The notes under the pieces were generated by a model. The model had not been told where the DNA came from. It was given only the letters and a program-made list of their open reading frames with translations, and did not search any database. The position numbers and the translations under genes were made by a program. From Icerya purchasi (Eukaryota > Arthropoda > Insecta > Hemiptera > Monophlebidae), in contig CM077115.1 in assembly GCA_039619475.1 (NCBI GenBank), forward strand, positions 143,291,774 through 143,355,773: a stretch of 64,000 nt of DNA, written 5' to 3'. Within the stretch, counting starts at the first letter, position 1, and each line of letters opens with the position of its first letter. This document shows positions 35,809 through 46,589 of the stretch, in pieces.

Positions 35809-37024
35809 ACAGAGTGGAAAGTTTAACTGGAACAAATTCTGTAATTTGATAAATAATAATTTCTTGTAAAATTCCTGAAACACGTTAATTTTTATATTTA
35901 ACGGGGCATATTATAGCGGTGTTAGTTTATTTTTTGATCGTCTTGGGGGTTGCAGTAACCCCTACCTTTTTTTTTCAAAAATAAGGGTAGGTTGATTATT
36001 TTTTTATTTTAAAGCTTCTTCAATTAAAAACGCAATTACATGATTTTTTTTTGATTTTTTATAAGCAAATGTGTTGAAAAAAAAAAAAAAAAAAATTTTC
36101 ACTGAAATTCTTTCAGTGTATAAACTGTTTAAAATGCTCACCATCTTGTTGCTGACAGTACCCCACACGCCAATCGGCACAATTGGGCTGACGAAAATCC
36201 TCACTGGATGCGTGAATGCAGGTCCCAAAGACCTCAAAAAATAAACGTCTGGGCTGGAATTATTGGGGATCGCACAATAGGTCCTGTATTTAACAATGAA
36301 AATGTAATTGGACAAACATATCTAAATATACTGCAAAATGATTTGGATCCTACTTTAACAGTTTTATTCCCTAATAATTTGACTCCTGACTTAATAGATC
36401 AATGGATATGGTTTCAAAAATTTACAAGACTGTCTTAACGAAGTGCTTCCAAATAGGTGGATTGGAAGGAGAAGCCCAATTGAGTGTCCTGCAGAGTTAA
36501 CTTGATCTCACCACGTTGGATTTTTACTTGTGGGAATATCCAAAAACCAAAGTTAATGTTACTAAACCAAACGACATCGCCGAACTTCAAGAAAGACTAA
36601 GGGATGAAATCAAGCAAGTAATGCCGAAAGTGTTACAAAATGTTCGAAAAGCACTTTATCATCGATTGGGGTACTGTCAGCAACAAGGTGGTAAACATTT
36701 TATACATTGAAAGAATTTCAGTAAAAATTTTGTTTTTTCTTTTTTCTTCGACACATTTGCTTATAAAAAATAAAAAAAAAATATGTAATTGCGTTTTTAA
36801 TTGAAGAAGCTTTAAAATAAAAAAATAATCAACCTACCCTTACATTTGAAAAAAAAAAGTTAGAGGTTGCTGCAACCCCCCAGATGATCAAAAAAGGTAA
36901 ACAAACACCGTTATAATAAGTCGCCTTAAAATATAAAAATTGACGTGTTTCAGGAATTTTACAAGAAATTATTATTTATCAAGTTACAGAACTTGTTCCA
37001 CAGTTAAACTTTCCACTCTGTAGA
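35809..37024. mobile_element. Foldback DDE transposon with ~360-bp inverted arms
   Basis: The left end CTACAGAGTGGAAAGTTTAA and the right end, its inverse ending CCACTCTGTAG, are complementary. The complementarity continues inward for about 360 bp on the left (35809-36170) and 355 bp on the right (36668-37024). The arms include the 3' end of the transposase gene: the right arm encodes GYCQQQGGKHFIH, and the left arm encodes the same end on the minus strand. Between the arms lies the middle of a DDE transposase on the plus strand. Both ends are flanked by ATATATAT, which may be target-site duplication or pre-existing microsatellite. The left arm therefore looks like an inverted copy of the right end, replacing the transposase N-terminus. 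Confidence 0.8.
36190..36710 (+). pseudogene. Tc1/mariner-superfamily transposase core, N-terminus lost
   Basis: The frame gives ADENPHWMRECRSQRPQKIN, then VWAGIIGDRTIGP, GQTYLNILQNDLDP and, after a frameshift near 36430, TTLDFYLWEYPKTKVN with IAELQERLRDEIKQVM and the C-terminus GYCQQQGGKHFIH. It matches the DDE superfamily proteins of insects that end in an RL-YC---GG-HFEHL-type tail. The middle part covers the region between the first and second catalytic acids, and TTLDFYLW carries the third (the usual PDLTPLDFFLWG). The expected QQDGAPPH-type block near the second acid is degraded. The DNA-binding N-terminus is missing because the left inverted arm lies in its place. Confidence 0.75.
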
Positions 37025-39675
37025 TATATATGAAGTAAAGTAAAGTAGGTTCCATACCCTTGATAAGATATTGTGGATTGTGAAGTTAAGGTTCAATCGT
37101 GTACTAAGCCCAACGGCACTGATGGGAGTAGAGCATTCAGTTCCTTTCTAGTTTTTGATCAGCCTTTATTTTCCACTAGATAATTCTCTGGTACCCATTT
37201 TTTTTTTTTTTTGAGAGGGAGCTCAAAAACTAAGGATTTTTACACAAAAACATTTTATGCGAAAGAAAAATTAATAAGACTTTATAATTCGATCGGTTGC
37301 TGACACGGTGAAAGAACCAATAGTAGGAATTGTGGACGGGCAGATAAAAATAAGATGTAGGAGGCGAAATAAAGAATCGAAAGTCCAAGTTCCAACGAAT
37401 AGAAATAAAGGAAAGAATGATGTTCAAAAGAAAGGAAGGAACGATAAAGAAATAAAAAAAGCGATCAACGTCTCAAATAGTTATGTCACAGAATGTAGAC
37501 CGAAAGAAATCCGAAAACGAAACGAACACAACATCGGATGACTAAAGAACATAGGCGAGTGTAATGAAGATGATAAGAGAGAAACGGAAGTGGCGAAAAT
37601 TCGAAGAACCGGGATTTGAAAAATTAGCTTGGAGAGACAGACATAAATTACGACACTGTTGGAAAAGAAGGGAGCATGTAAACATCTTTAAAAAAAAAAC
37701 GAAAAATGTGAACAAGTAGGAGAATTAAATAAATTATTTGACCGGAAACTTATAATAAAATCAACGTGAATAGAATAGCGAGTGCGAATAATATAAATTA
37801 AGGGAAACGTATACGAAATCCCAGAAAAAAGTAGGAAATGGAAAACATGTAAAAGCCTGAAAGACACTCATAGAACCGGAAGTAATCGAATAGTAATTGG
37901 AAGAAAGGCGAATAAAACAGATATAAATAATGGAGACGATCGCGTATAATAATCGGTTGTAAGAATTAAACAAAAGAAGATCCAGAGATTCTAAAAAAAA
38001 TTGAAGTCTGGAGAAATAAAAGCAATAGCTACATGCGAGTGGCAAATAAAACAAAAATGATGACCCGTTTTGTTGGTACCTGTGGTAGAGGATTTGGAAG
38101 ATGAGGGGACAGGAAAAAAATGTGTCTAAAAGGATATGAAAAACTCATCAAAGAAGTTGATGGAAAAATATTACAGATTAATCGTAAAACGGCGAGAATA
38201 AGATAAGACGACGAGGTGGCGTGAAATATGGGAAAAAAGATAAATTGTCCAGGTAGCTGCAGGCATTTCAGAAAAGACAGATGGAAATAACTAATGGTAG
38301 AGAAGACGTGAGTTGGGCGGTGTTTGACAAGAAATTGATAATTTAAGATTTCCGAAAATTGATTCTGTAAAAACTGATGAAACAGAAAGAGACTTTAACG
38401 TACCAAGACGGAAGCAAAAGCAACAATTTTTTGGATTACATTTGACTTGGAAAGATTTGAAATTTCTGGGCACTATCATTCCGTTTCCAACTCTTAAATC
38501 ATACGTGGATTTTTCAATAAATATAATTGTAGTATTATTAATGCATTTTACAGCGGTTATAAACACTGCATTCTTTAATACATCGTGGAGGCGCTATTTC
38601 ATTTTAGTAAGTTCTTTTTGGAAAGTTCATTGCGATGAAATTGACCTGTTTATTCGTTATCAGTACTAAACTTTTACTAGCCAGTCGGTTTAGATGCACA
38701 CATATCGCGACTATAACGAATCATTATCGAGTGTAGTTGTGCGATTTTATCTAAACACAGTACGAAATTTCGCCAATTATCACAAAATGTATTTTACTGA
38801 TAAACGCTATTACATTACCAGTGGTTATTGCTGAAGAAGAAGAAGAAGAAGAAGTCTGTGCATTTGGCATTAATCGAAATCGCTGATTTTATTTATTTAT
38901 TCATTTATTATGAAAACAAATATAAAAAGAAAATAATGCATTCTCGTTTTTTAACATTAACACGGGAAATCATGTTTTCCAGGTCATGGCTTTCATCTTA
39001 GTCTCGACAAACAACTATACGCGTAAAAAACATATAAAACCGTGTTTGGTGATACATCGAAACAGTAAAAAAATTCGTACATAACAACTTCTGGTTGAAG
39101 ATATATTAATTAAATACGGTCGAGAAATTTTCTGATTAATTTTTTAAAGAGGTAAACACAATACAAATCGTTTGTGGAAACAGATACCGCGAAAAAGGGG
39201 AAAAAAAGCATCAAGTTGTTTTGCCGAAAGGGAAATAGAGTATGCGTGAATGTTTTCGTACGTTGTACCTCGAAAATGTAGTTTTTTAAAATGTGTATGT
39301 ACTTCTGGAAGCAAAATCTAGTTTTAACCTTGCGTCGTACTAAATCAGAGGGAAATAATGCGGAAACGGTATTTTTCATTTTAAAGCAGTTATAAACATA
39401 TACACGTACATATATATATATATATACATATATTCGTTATTCGTATGGGTAACGTAACTATTACGCCGTTGTGTTAAATAGCTATTATTAAATTATATCC
39501 GTAGAGGTCATGTTGTCCATTGGTTTCCGATAATCCCGATAGATGGTACGCCGATAAATTTATTTACCACGATCTCAGCACATTGTTAATTGTAGACATC
39601 GTCACGAGATGTACAGCATCGACACTTCATCGAATCCCGCGATTAGAGAGCTTTGCTGAGATCGGTGAATACATT
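37025..39675. other. Purine-rich stretch, no recognised gene
   Basis: From about 37300 to 38440 the plus strand is notably purine-rich (GAAA, GGAA, AGAAG repeats) and lacks the T runs of its surroundings. It has scattered open frames (37308-37541 plus, 37761-38054 minus) but no motif I can name. A GAA repeat lies at 38829-38853 and a TA repeat at about 39411-39424. The segment 39520-39690 is less AT-rich and open in one frame (MVSDNPDRWYADKFIY), but I cannot assign it. Confidence 0.45.
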
Positions 39676-39687
39676 TTAACTGCATTT

Positions 39688-40404
39688 GTTTGTTTTTTTT
39701 TTTTAATTATGGGAACGTCAGCACAGGACATTTAGCCACAACACAAAAGATTAGAAGAATAGAAAGACATATGGAGCGACGGGTTATATCAAGAAACGAT
39801 TAGAGACAGAAGAAATGAAGGTGGCTAACAAAGGAACGATGGAAAAGCGAGAATGTAGAGGGCATTGTAAGGAGTAGGGAGGCCAAGGCTAAGCAAATTG
39901 GAATAAAAGATCGCGCGTTCTGTAGAAATGAAGGAACATTCTCGAGTAGTATGTGGTTTGCATCACAGGTGACATTTAAGGTAGGAGGATGAAAGGCGCA
40001 CAAAGGAGATTGAACAAGAGCAAAGCGGAAACGAGAAGCCGGCAGCAGACTATGATTAAAAAACGAAGGCGAACTATGGATAAAGTGACGGAACGGCTGA
40101 TACTGGGAAAATTGTTAATCCAAGGAGAAACGGATGGAGAAGCCTGTAAGGCGAAGAGTCAGGATTGGGGAAAAATGACTGATAGAGATCAGTCCAAAAG
40201 TCACGGCGAGAACGAAAAGAGAGAGAGTAAAGACGACTTTGGGAAGGAAATCTGCCTATGAAACGACCATTTACTGTGGCCGAGCATGCTAACGAGTCAG
40301 CAAGTTCGTTACCAGTTATACCACAGTGGCCAGAAATCCAAAGCAGGTCAATATGGATAGAACGCGAAGCTAATAAATTGAAAATCCTCATAACAAATCT
40401 CCCC
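39688..40404 (-). pseudogene. Family L ORF2 3' half (RNase H end, Cys/His block)
   Basis: The minus-strand frame starting near 40400 reads IHIDLLWISGHCGITGNELA with the RNase H His and final Asp, then continues through a frameshift to a CDANHILLENVPSFLQNA segment (39.97-39.92 kb). The T run at 39690-39704 is the A tail. It is the sense-oriented 3' part of the twin-primed insertion. Confidence 0.75.
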
Positions 40405-40808
40405 ATACTTTACCTATAACTTCTCTGAACTGTCTCATCCCCCTAAGCTATTCTCTTTACCTTCTAACATTAAGTCTCTTCCTCGTCCTGCTACTCGCGA
40501 AGAATTTAACCATACTCTTTCCTCACTATTTCCTGCTCACATCACGATTTTTACGGACGGCTCGAAATCTGCTCCGGGGGTCGGTGCCGCTTTTATTCTT
40601 CCCGCTCTCAACTATTCTGAGTCATCTCAACTTTCCTCCTTTTCTTCTGTCTTCCCAGCCGAATCCATGGCTATTTTGCGTGCGATCCTTTTAATATCTT
40701 CCACTTCCAATTTAGTGAATTTCCTTCTATGCTCCGACTCGAATTATATCGCGTCTCATTTCCCTGAACCCTCTTCCTATCCTATTATTCTTTGTATTCG
40801 TCTCTTGA
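40405..40808 (+). pseudogene. Family L RNase H N-terminal part, inverted
   Basis: The plus strand reads LPRPATREEFNHTLSSLFPA, then ITIFTDGSKSAPGVGAAFIL (first RNase H Asp), VFPAESMAILRAILLI (Glu) and NFLLCSDS (second Asp), ending in ILCIRLLI right at the target-site duplication. The next residues of the protein lie on the opposite strand at about 40400. The segment is the inverted 5' part of the insertion. It is readable in one frame apart from local differences, suggesting it is younger than most relics here. Confidence 0.8.
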
Positions 40809-40820
40809 TTAACTGCATTT

Positions 40821-41784
40821 AAAGAACCGTAGTACGTTTTTCGGTTTGATTAAAGTATATCTTAAAGTTAAAATCGCACTGTTAATATAATAAGAAAAAA
40901 AGTATTTAAACCAAAAAATGGTACAATAAAAAAAAAAAAAAAACGGAAGAGAAGAGAAAAGGAAACGGTGATATTTTTAAAAATTTGGGATTGGTCAGAG
41001 AATATTTTTAATCCCTGAACGTAAAATTAGCCCAGAGGAATGGTCTTTTTTCAAATACAATTGTTCTCGTCGAATTGCAATACTACGGAACATGATTTAA
41101 TTAGTTTCGAATTAATGGAGCAGCATGCACCGTGGAGAATATATTATTTAAATTAAATTAAATTAAATTAAATTAAATTAAATTAAATTAAAGGCACTAA
41201 CTTGTTTCGTAGAAAGGTTCATACAGAAGAGTTATACAATAAACGGATAGACGAAAAAAGTGATAGGTTATTTAAGGAGGAATTTGAACTAGAACGGCTG
41301 CTTAATAAATAATAAAGCGGTGGCAATAGATCAATTCCGGAAAAATTATAGAAAACACGTCAAAAACATGCGCTGTTTAACATGTTACAAAAAGTGATAA
41401 TAGAAGGGGGCCGCCGGGGCGAGAAAAACATTACCGATCTAATGTAGTTCCAATACGACAATTGTGAGCCCTAAAGTATTGTTAAGATTAAGGACCACTA
41501 TTATTAGCCCTAATACCGAATGCATCTAAAATTCTATTTCAGATTATTACAATCTAGGGGTGAAACATAATACAGATTCGGGAAAAAACAGTGTCGGGAA
41601 AGGATAAAGTAATGAAATAGGTAAGATAAGGCTGTTCCCTTTCGCGAAAATTTGTTTAACGTGTTAAATGATCCTCAACAGGACCGTATCTCTACCAAAA
41701 TTTCGGAAGGGGTTAGTAAAATATTTTTATAAATATATATATATATATGTATATATATCGATCGGTATTTCAGTAATTTAACTG
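40821..41784. other. No recognisable feature apart from a short tandem repeat
   Basis: AT-rich DNA with an A run at 40927-40942, an AAATT pentanucleotide array (annotated separately) and a TA repeat at about 41732-41757. No coding signal. Confidence 0.5.
41149..41192. repeat. AAATT pentanucleotide tandem repeat
   Basis: About nine perfect units of AAATT/TTAAA. Confidence 0.95.
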
Positions 41785-42203
41785 ATTCGCCCCTATCGTC
41801 CAAGTCCTCCACCTTTTCCTATTATTCGCCTTTTCAGTTCCGCGTATGTCTTGATGTTTGCTTCCGTCTTGATTGTATCCACCAGCGTCTGCCTTGGTCT
41901 TCCAGTCAGTCTGCGCATGGCTATTTTTCCTTCTATGATATCTTTCAGTAGGCTATTATGTCTTAACACATGCCCTATCCATTTCATCTTGATAGTGTTC
42001 AAGAGTGATCTTTCTTCTTGTGCTCGATTAAAAACTTCCTCATTCGATATTTTATCGACCCACGAGGTTTTCAACATGCGTCGCCAGTATCATGTTTCGA
42101 AAGCTTCAATTTTCTGCATATCCTTCTTGTTTAGTGTCCATGTTTCCGCCGCGTAAAGTGCCACTGCCCATACATACGACTTAACTATTCGTTTCCGCGG
42201 TAT
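41785..42203 (-). mobile_element. 5'-truncated LINE ORF2 C-terminus (RTE/craniate-like tail)
   Basis: The minus strand reads RKRIVKSYVWAVALYAAETW, then NKKDMQKIEAFET, a stop in place of the expected Trp, YWRRMLKTSWVDKISNEEVF, and on to MKWIGHVLRHNSLLKDIIEG with GRPRQTLVDTIK. This order (S--YG-ETW--, AFEMW-WRRM--ISW-D--TNEEVL, WIGH-LRH--LL, GKR--GRPR) is characteristic of a widespread arthropod LINE ORF2 end. One stop codon (about 42090) breaks an otherwise clean frame ending at 41793. It sits between two TA-rich repeats. Confidence 0.8.
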
Positions 42204-42236
42204 ATAGGTATATATATATATATATGTGTGTGTGTG

Positions 42237-42500
42237 TATTATCATGAAATATATTTATTTATAAATAGTACACAAAGCCTTGTCGTCAATTATTTGAGCA
42301 CTACAATAAAAACAAATAAAAAATAGTGGTTTTATAGAATTTATAAGAAGTTCAATTTTCCTTTGTCAAAAATTGAATAGAAATAAATTTATTCTGAATT
42401 TCGGTCCATTTAATTCAAGCAGATATTATTTCGCAGATATTTGTGGGGAGGGGTTAACCCCTCTTCCCGATAGATAATGCCCTGATCCCCAAAGAAACAT
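42237..42500 (-). repeat. SINE candidate (family S), copy 2
   Basis: Inverted relative to 20046-20362. The shared blocks are the end ATTATCATGAAATATATTTA next to a TA/GT microsatellite (42207-42236), TGTCAAAAATTGAA-like sequence, AATAAATTTATTCTGAATTT and TCCATTTAATTCAAGCAG. The tRNA-like head is decayed: the B-box position reads GGGGTTAACCCC. The strict sharing of the end and of the flanking microsatellite supports one retroposon family. Confidence 0.65.
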
Positions 42501-42780
42501 TTGATGAGTTTAAGTATATGGAATTAAGATTGGTAGTAGGGGTCAACAATGATGCGAAGATTAAATTACAATATGAATAAACATGGAATAAATATCAATA
42601 TCAGAAAGACTAAGATTATGGCAACTGGCAAAACTCGTCAGCAAATAAGGATAAAAATGGAAAATAAGATCCATATCTAATAACTATCAACATTCAAGTG
42701 TTCAAAATATAATATAGGTTGTGTGCGAGAAATTGGTAGTTGTTTTGCGGTGGATAAAAAAGCGTTTAAAGACAGATACT

Positions 42781-43125
42781 GTTTACTCACTTAAAAATGG
42801 TAGCCGGTAAATTTGCATCAAAATTTAGTTAAAATATTACATGACAATGATGAAATTCGAGCAATTTTTGTGGAATACAGCTAGGAATTATTATCATATC
42901 CACCCTATTCGCCGGATATGGCTCCTTGTGATTATGGCCTGTTCTGCAAATGCAAGAACCGATGTGAGGAATCCGTTTTGCCGATTTAGAGGTCTTAAAT
43001 GGTGCTGTGACCAGACGGATTCGTGAACTAAACTTCATAGGCCTCCCGGACGGCATCCAGAACCTCCCCTGACGCTGGGAACGTATTGTTGAGGAGGAGG
43101 GTGATTATATTGAAATATTATAATA
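42781..43125 (+). pseudogene. Mariner-like transposase C-terminal half, decayed
   Basis: In the plus strand, KILHDND gives the second catalytic Asp in its LHDNA-type setting, and YPPYSPDMAPCDYGLF gives the PPYSPDLAPSD-HLF block with the third acid. After frameshifts, RRIRELNFIGLPDGIQNLP and RWERIVEEEGDYIE match the end of mariner transposases (--GI--L--RW-KC----GDY-E). The spacing between the second and third acids is shortened by indels. The N-terminal half and the inverted repeats were not found. Confidence 0.7.
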
Positions 43126-43884
43126 TTTACATGACTTTGTCAAATAAACTTTTTTTTGTATGGACACTTGTGCTTTTGAAAAATGCCCCACTTATTAATA
43201 CGTGTTACAATTCCTTTGAGAAAATGAATTTTGGAACATCCCAAATCTTCTATATCATCTTTTCCCTCAGACCATTTGACTACCGATAAATATTCTTTCT
43301 GATTCAAAACCATCCTATTAATTTTACTAAAAAAAAAAAACATGTTACGTATTTATTTTTAGATCCTAAACCAACGTGAACTTTTCCGATACGGTTATTG
43401 GCAGAACTTCTAATTAATCTGGTCACCTTTAGTCAATTATTTTATTAGAACGAAATTAAATAATGTAGTCATTTGTTACGGTTTAGCTTCTAAGATTGAG
43501 CTCAAGATTCGTGAACTTTGGTTTAAGATTAATTGCAGGTAACATCAGGTCGTCTTCTATTATCTGCCTTCCAATAATAAAATTACTCCTCTACATATAA
43601 GAAGGAATTATTTAATAAATTCGTACGTAAGCAATAACAAATATCCGCAACTTATTAATAAGGTAGTGCAGTTAAGTAACAACTGGAGGTTTGTTCATGA
43701 CAAAATGCCGCTCCTACCAACAGGAATAAGTAAATACCACAATTACAGCCCAGCTCTTATATTTCGGTTAAATTATTTTAAGTTACGACCCCTTAATTTC
43801 ATCAAATTAGATAATAATAGTTACACTTTTAAAAGCCGCAACATGAACCAGTTTTGCCGGGATACACTGCGCACTCTGTCTTTC
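43126..43884. other. No recognisable feature
   Basis: AT-rich DNA between the mariner and RNase H relics, with small open frames that have no motif. Confidence 0.5.
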
Positions 43885-44415
43885 TAAGTGTTGTGACAGG
43901 ATTAAACCCTAATTACACCGGCTGCTGATCTTTTTACAGAAGGTGCTAAAATTTGCTGATTTAATGAAGTTGTCGGGGCAACGTTTATTATAGAAGGTTA
44001 TTACATAGCAGAAATTTAGGTTGCCTCCTGAAGCTTCTATTTTTACAGCTGAGCTTCTTACTATTGAGAAGGCATTAGAGTTTGTCGAAAATGTGTTGCA
44101 GTTTAAGAGGAAATTTGTATCACTCTCGGATAGCATAGTTCTCTCTTGTCTCTTCAGAATAATAACTTCTGGTACAGTTGCTATTCATGTATCTATGAAA
44201 TTTAAAAAAAAAAAAAAAGAATTGTCTTAAAGAACTAGGAGAAGTTGTTAAGTTTTACTGGATTCCAGATCACTGTGGGGTATGACTTCAAAGTCGATTC
44301 AATTGCAAAAAAAGCAACAAAGTCAGGTATTAAATGTAGTAAAGGTAAACTTCATTTACAACACTTACACATATTCACTAATAAATTAAAATATCAAACG
44401 GCGATTATAAAGAAA
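43885..44415 (+). pseudogene. LINE RNase H domain relic
   Basis: The plus strand reads LPPEASIFTAELLTIEKALE (catalytic Glu), then FVSLSDSIVLSCLF (second Asp) and, after an A run and a frameshift, a degraded WIPSH-type block (VLLDSRSLWG) with SIQLQKKQQS. A preceding segment reads FTEGAK where FTDGSK is expected, so the first catalytic Asp has become Glu. No RT part precedes it and no Cys/His block follows. It is a different LINE lineage from family L. Confidence 0.6.
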
Positions 44416-44419
44416 TTCG

Positions 44420-45180
44420 ATAATATTTAATCGTAAACTACAATTTCTCACCAAAAAGAAACGCATTCGAACTGCTTAAAAACCGATCGATTTTTGAATA
44501 TCGGAAATACTTTTCGGTTCAAGAAAAAAATCGATACGCTCGTTGCAGATGCGGCAGGGCATGAGGCATTGGAAGGTGTTCGTAGTTGTAACAACGAATG
44601 AAGGCAGAAAACCAGCTAATAAAAGTAACTTGGAAATGGAGCACGAGCGATTGTAGGAATTAATTGCACCGGTTAATATCAGACGGTCGTAAATATCAAT
44701 GCTTCGAAAATGTATCAGAGCTGCTGATCGTTAAATACGGGTTTCCGTTGGCGTGAAAGTAAATCAAAGGGAAGCGGGGAAATTAATAAGCGGCCTATTT
44801 GGTGCGATTCGGCTGTCAAAAATTGTACACTAAACCCTTGCACATCGGCTAATTCATAACCGGATCGTTATGTCGGATAGAATGTTCTGTTTCTTTACAC
44901 ATTTTGGCATGGCTTTTATGATGTTGGCGGCATTCGTGACGAACGCGTGAAGCGAATCGTGAAAGAAGAAGGATAATTGAACGTGCCGCGATTGAACATT
45001 TTTCACTCTCGTCATTATAAATGGCTAATTTTACATCATTACGTTTCACTTTGTCGGCAATCGGTATGTACACTGGCCTACGCCGCTGAGAACTCGGCTT
45101 TTCGCGTTTGAAATAGTAGTACGGATAGGATTTGTCGTAATGATTTATCAAAGGAATTTCGGTAACGTACATTCACGCTA
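44420..45180. other. Patch of richer base composition, possible host sequence
   Basis: This stretch has visibly fewer A/T runs and more CG dinucleotides than its surroundings. It contains a 107-codon minus-strand frame (45172-44849) rich in Arg, His, Ser and Lys (for example REKPSSQRRRPVYIPIADKV). I do not recognise the protein. It could be an exon, a conserved non-coding element or an old GC-richer repeat. No splice sites could be fixed. Confidence 0.3.
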
Positions 45181-45992
45181 AACATCGAAACCAAAAACCG
45201 TGGATAGCTAAAAAAATATAAATGAGCGGGAAGTTCTAAAAAGGTTCATGAAGGTATAACCATGAAAGCTGAAATTAAAAAAAAAAAAAAAAAATGATCT
45301 CTGAGTAAATATTAATATAAAAAATTTAAAAAAAAAAAGAAAGTCTCATAAGTTGTTGAACTGCTTGATGACAATTCCATAAGAGTCGAACTGTTGGGGG
45401 AATTGATCAACACAACATAATGAATTTTGAGATTTTGTTAAGGCTGTTTTCACTTGTTTCACGTTTGTAGTTGGTTAGGACATAAACTGCGCCGCGACTG
45501 ACAGAAGAGAGTTTGAATAGATGAAGTTTATTTTTGTAAAATGTAAAAACTTAGAAACGGCAGTTTTGAATATTATTTGAAGTACTAAAGAGAAGCTAAG
45601 GAATTCTGTAGTATTTTTTTCCCTTCAGTCATTTTATCACCGTTTATTTAGAAGAATGTTTATATATTTTAAGTAAAATCACAAACTTACTATAAAATTA
45701 TGTAAATTTATAATTATTACTTTTTTTTTTTTTAATTCGGAACTTTATGCATACGAAAAAACTTAAGTACAGGTTTATTGAATTAGGAAAGGCTAAGAAA
45801 ATTAATTACTGCTCCGGATTACAGCAGTATAATATTATACGTACATTTGAATTAGTAAAAGATGAATAAAGTTTATGTTGTCTTTTTTTTATTTTACTGA
45901 AACATTTGTTTTTTTAATTTTTATTACGTAATATGCAGATATTGGGGTGTCTATTTAGTGGTAACCTGTAAAACAGTCATAAGTAAAAAAAT
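45181..45992. other. No recognisable feature
   Basis: AT-rich DNA with A runs at 45276-45293 and 45328-45338 and T runs at 45720-45733. Confidence 0.5.
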
Positions 45993-46180
45993 AATCTTTT
46001 TTTTCTTTTTTTGGTTTGTCAAAAAAACATTTGGCCATTATTAAGTTCATATAAACACAAAACTAAACAAGATTGTTTACTCTTATTATTATGGGGATAG
46101 TAAAGATTAGTGAACACGCGTGGATAGTTATTAAATTAAAATTAATATTACTTCTTACAAAATAAAAAATGCCAAGCAAA
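45993..46180 (-). repeat. Interspersed repeat family C, copy 2
   Basis: Inverted counterpart of 6450-6638. It shares ACAATCTTGTTTAGTTTTG (as its complement), the AATATTAATTTTAA block and the A-rich 3' end (plus-strand T run at 45993-46012). The divergence between copies is moderate. Confidence 0.65.
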
Positions 46181-46589
46181 CAGGACCCCGTAAATGTTTT
46201 AGCATCACCCACTAATGCCAGTAGAGAACAACTAGAAGAACAAAAACTGGCCAGATCGAGCCCGAGACAGACTATATTCTTGCGTTTAACCGAACAGCAA
46301 AACACACGGAATACAAATTAATACTATAAATGATAATGTTCAATAGTGTAAAATAGTAATATTAGATATCCTTGGGTTTATGGCTGGAATCGATCACATA
46401 CTCCAGCTGATGACCTATATACAAAGTAAAACTTTACATTCTTATATATCTTTTTTTTTATCTATTATTTTTTATATGTATATGTATGATTATCGTTGTT
46501 CAACGTAAAGAAGGAATTACTTTAACTTTAACTTAAACTAATGTAAGTACATTCATTTAAAAACAAAGGAGATTGTTAGGATAATTACA
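46181..46589. other. No recognisable feature
   Basis: AT-rich DNA upstream of an RT relic, with no assignable motif. Confidence 0.45.

Larger units (their letters stand above)
39676..40820. mobile_element. Complete family L insertion with 5' inversion and TSDs
   Basis: A 12-bp direct repeat, TTAACTGCATTT, lies at 39676-39687 and again at 40809-40820. Between the copies, a T run at the left (the A tail of a minus-strand element) is followed by a minus-strand 3' half and then a plus-strand segment from further upstream in the same ORF2. The two segments are adjacent parts of RNase H facing opposite ways. This is the arrangement produced by twin priming, in which a second primer anneals inside the LINE RNA. 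Confidence 0.85.

Noticed and set aside
36004..36315. 103-codon minus-strand frame
   Set aside because: It is the reverse reading of the left inverted arm, containing the duplicated transposase C-terminus plus antisense sequence of the transposase core, not a gene.
39989..40261. 90-codon plus-strand frame rich in Lys and Arg
   Set aside because: It is antisense to the family L ORF2 3' half, whose minus-strand reading carries the RNase H motif.
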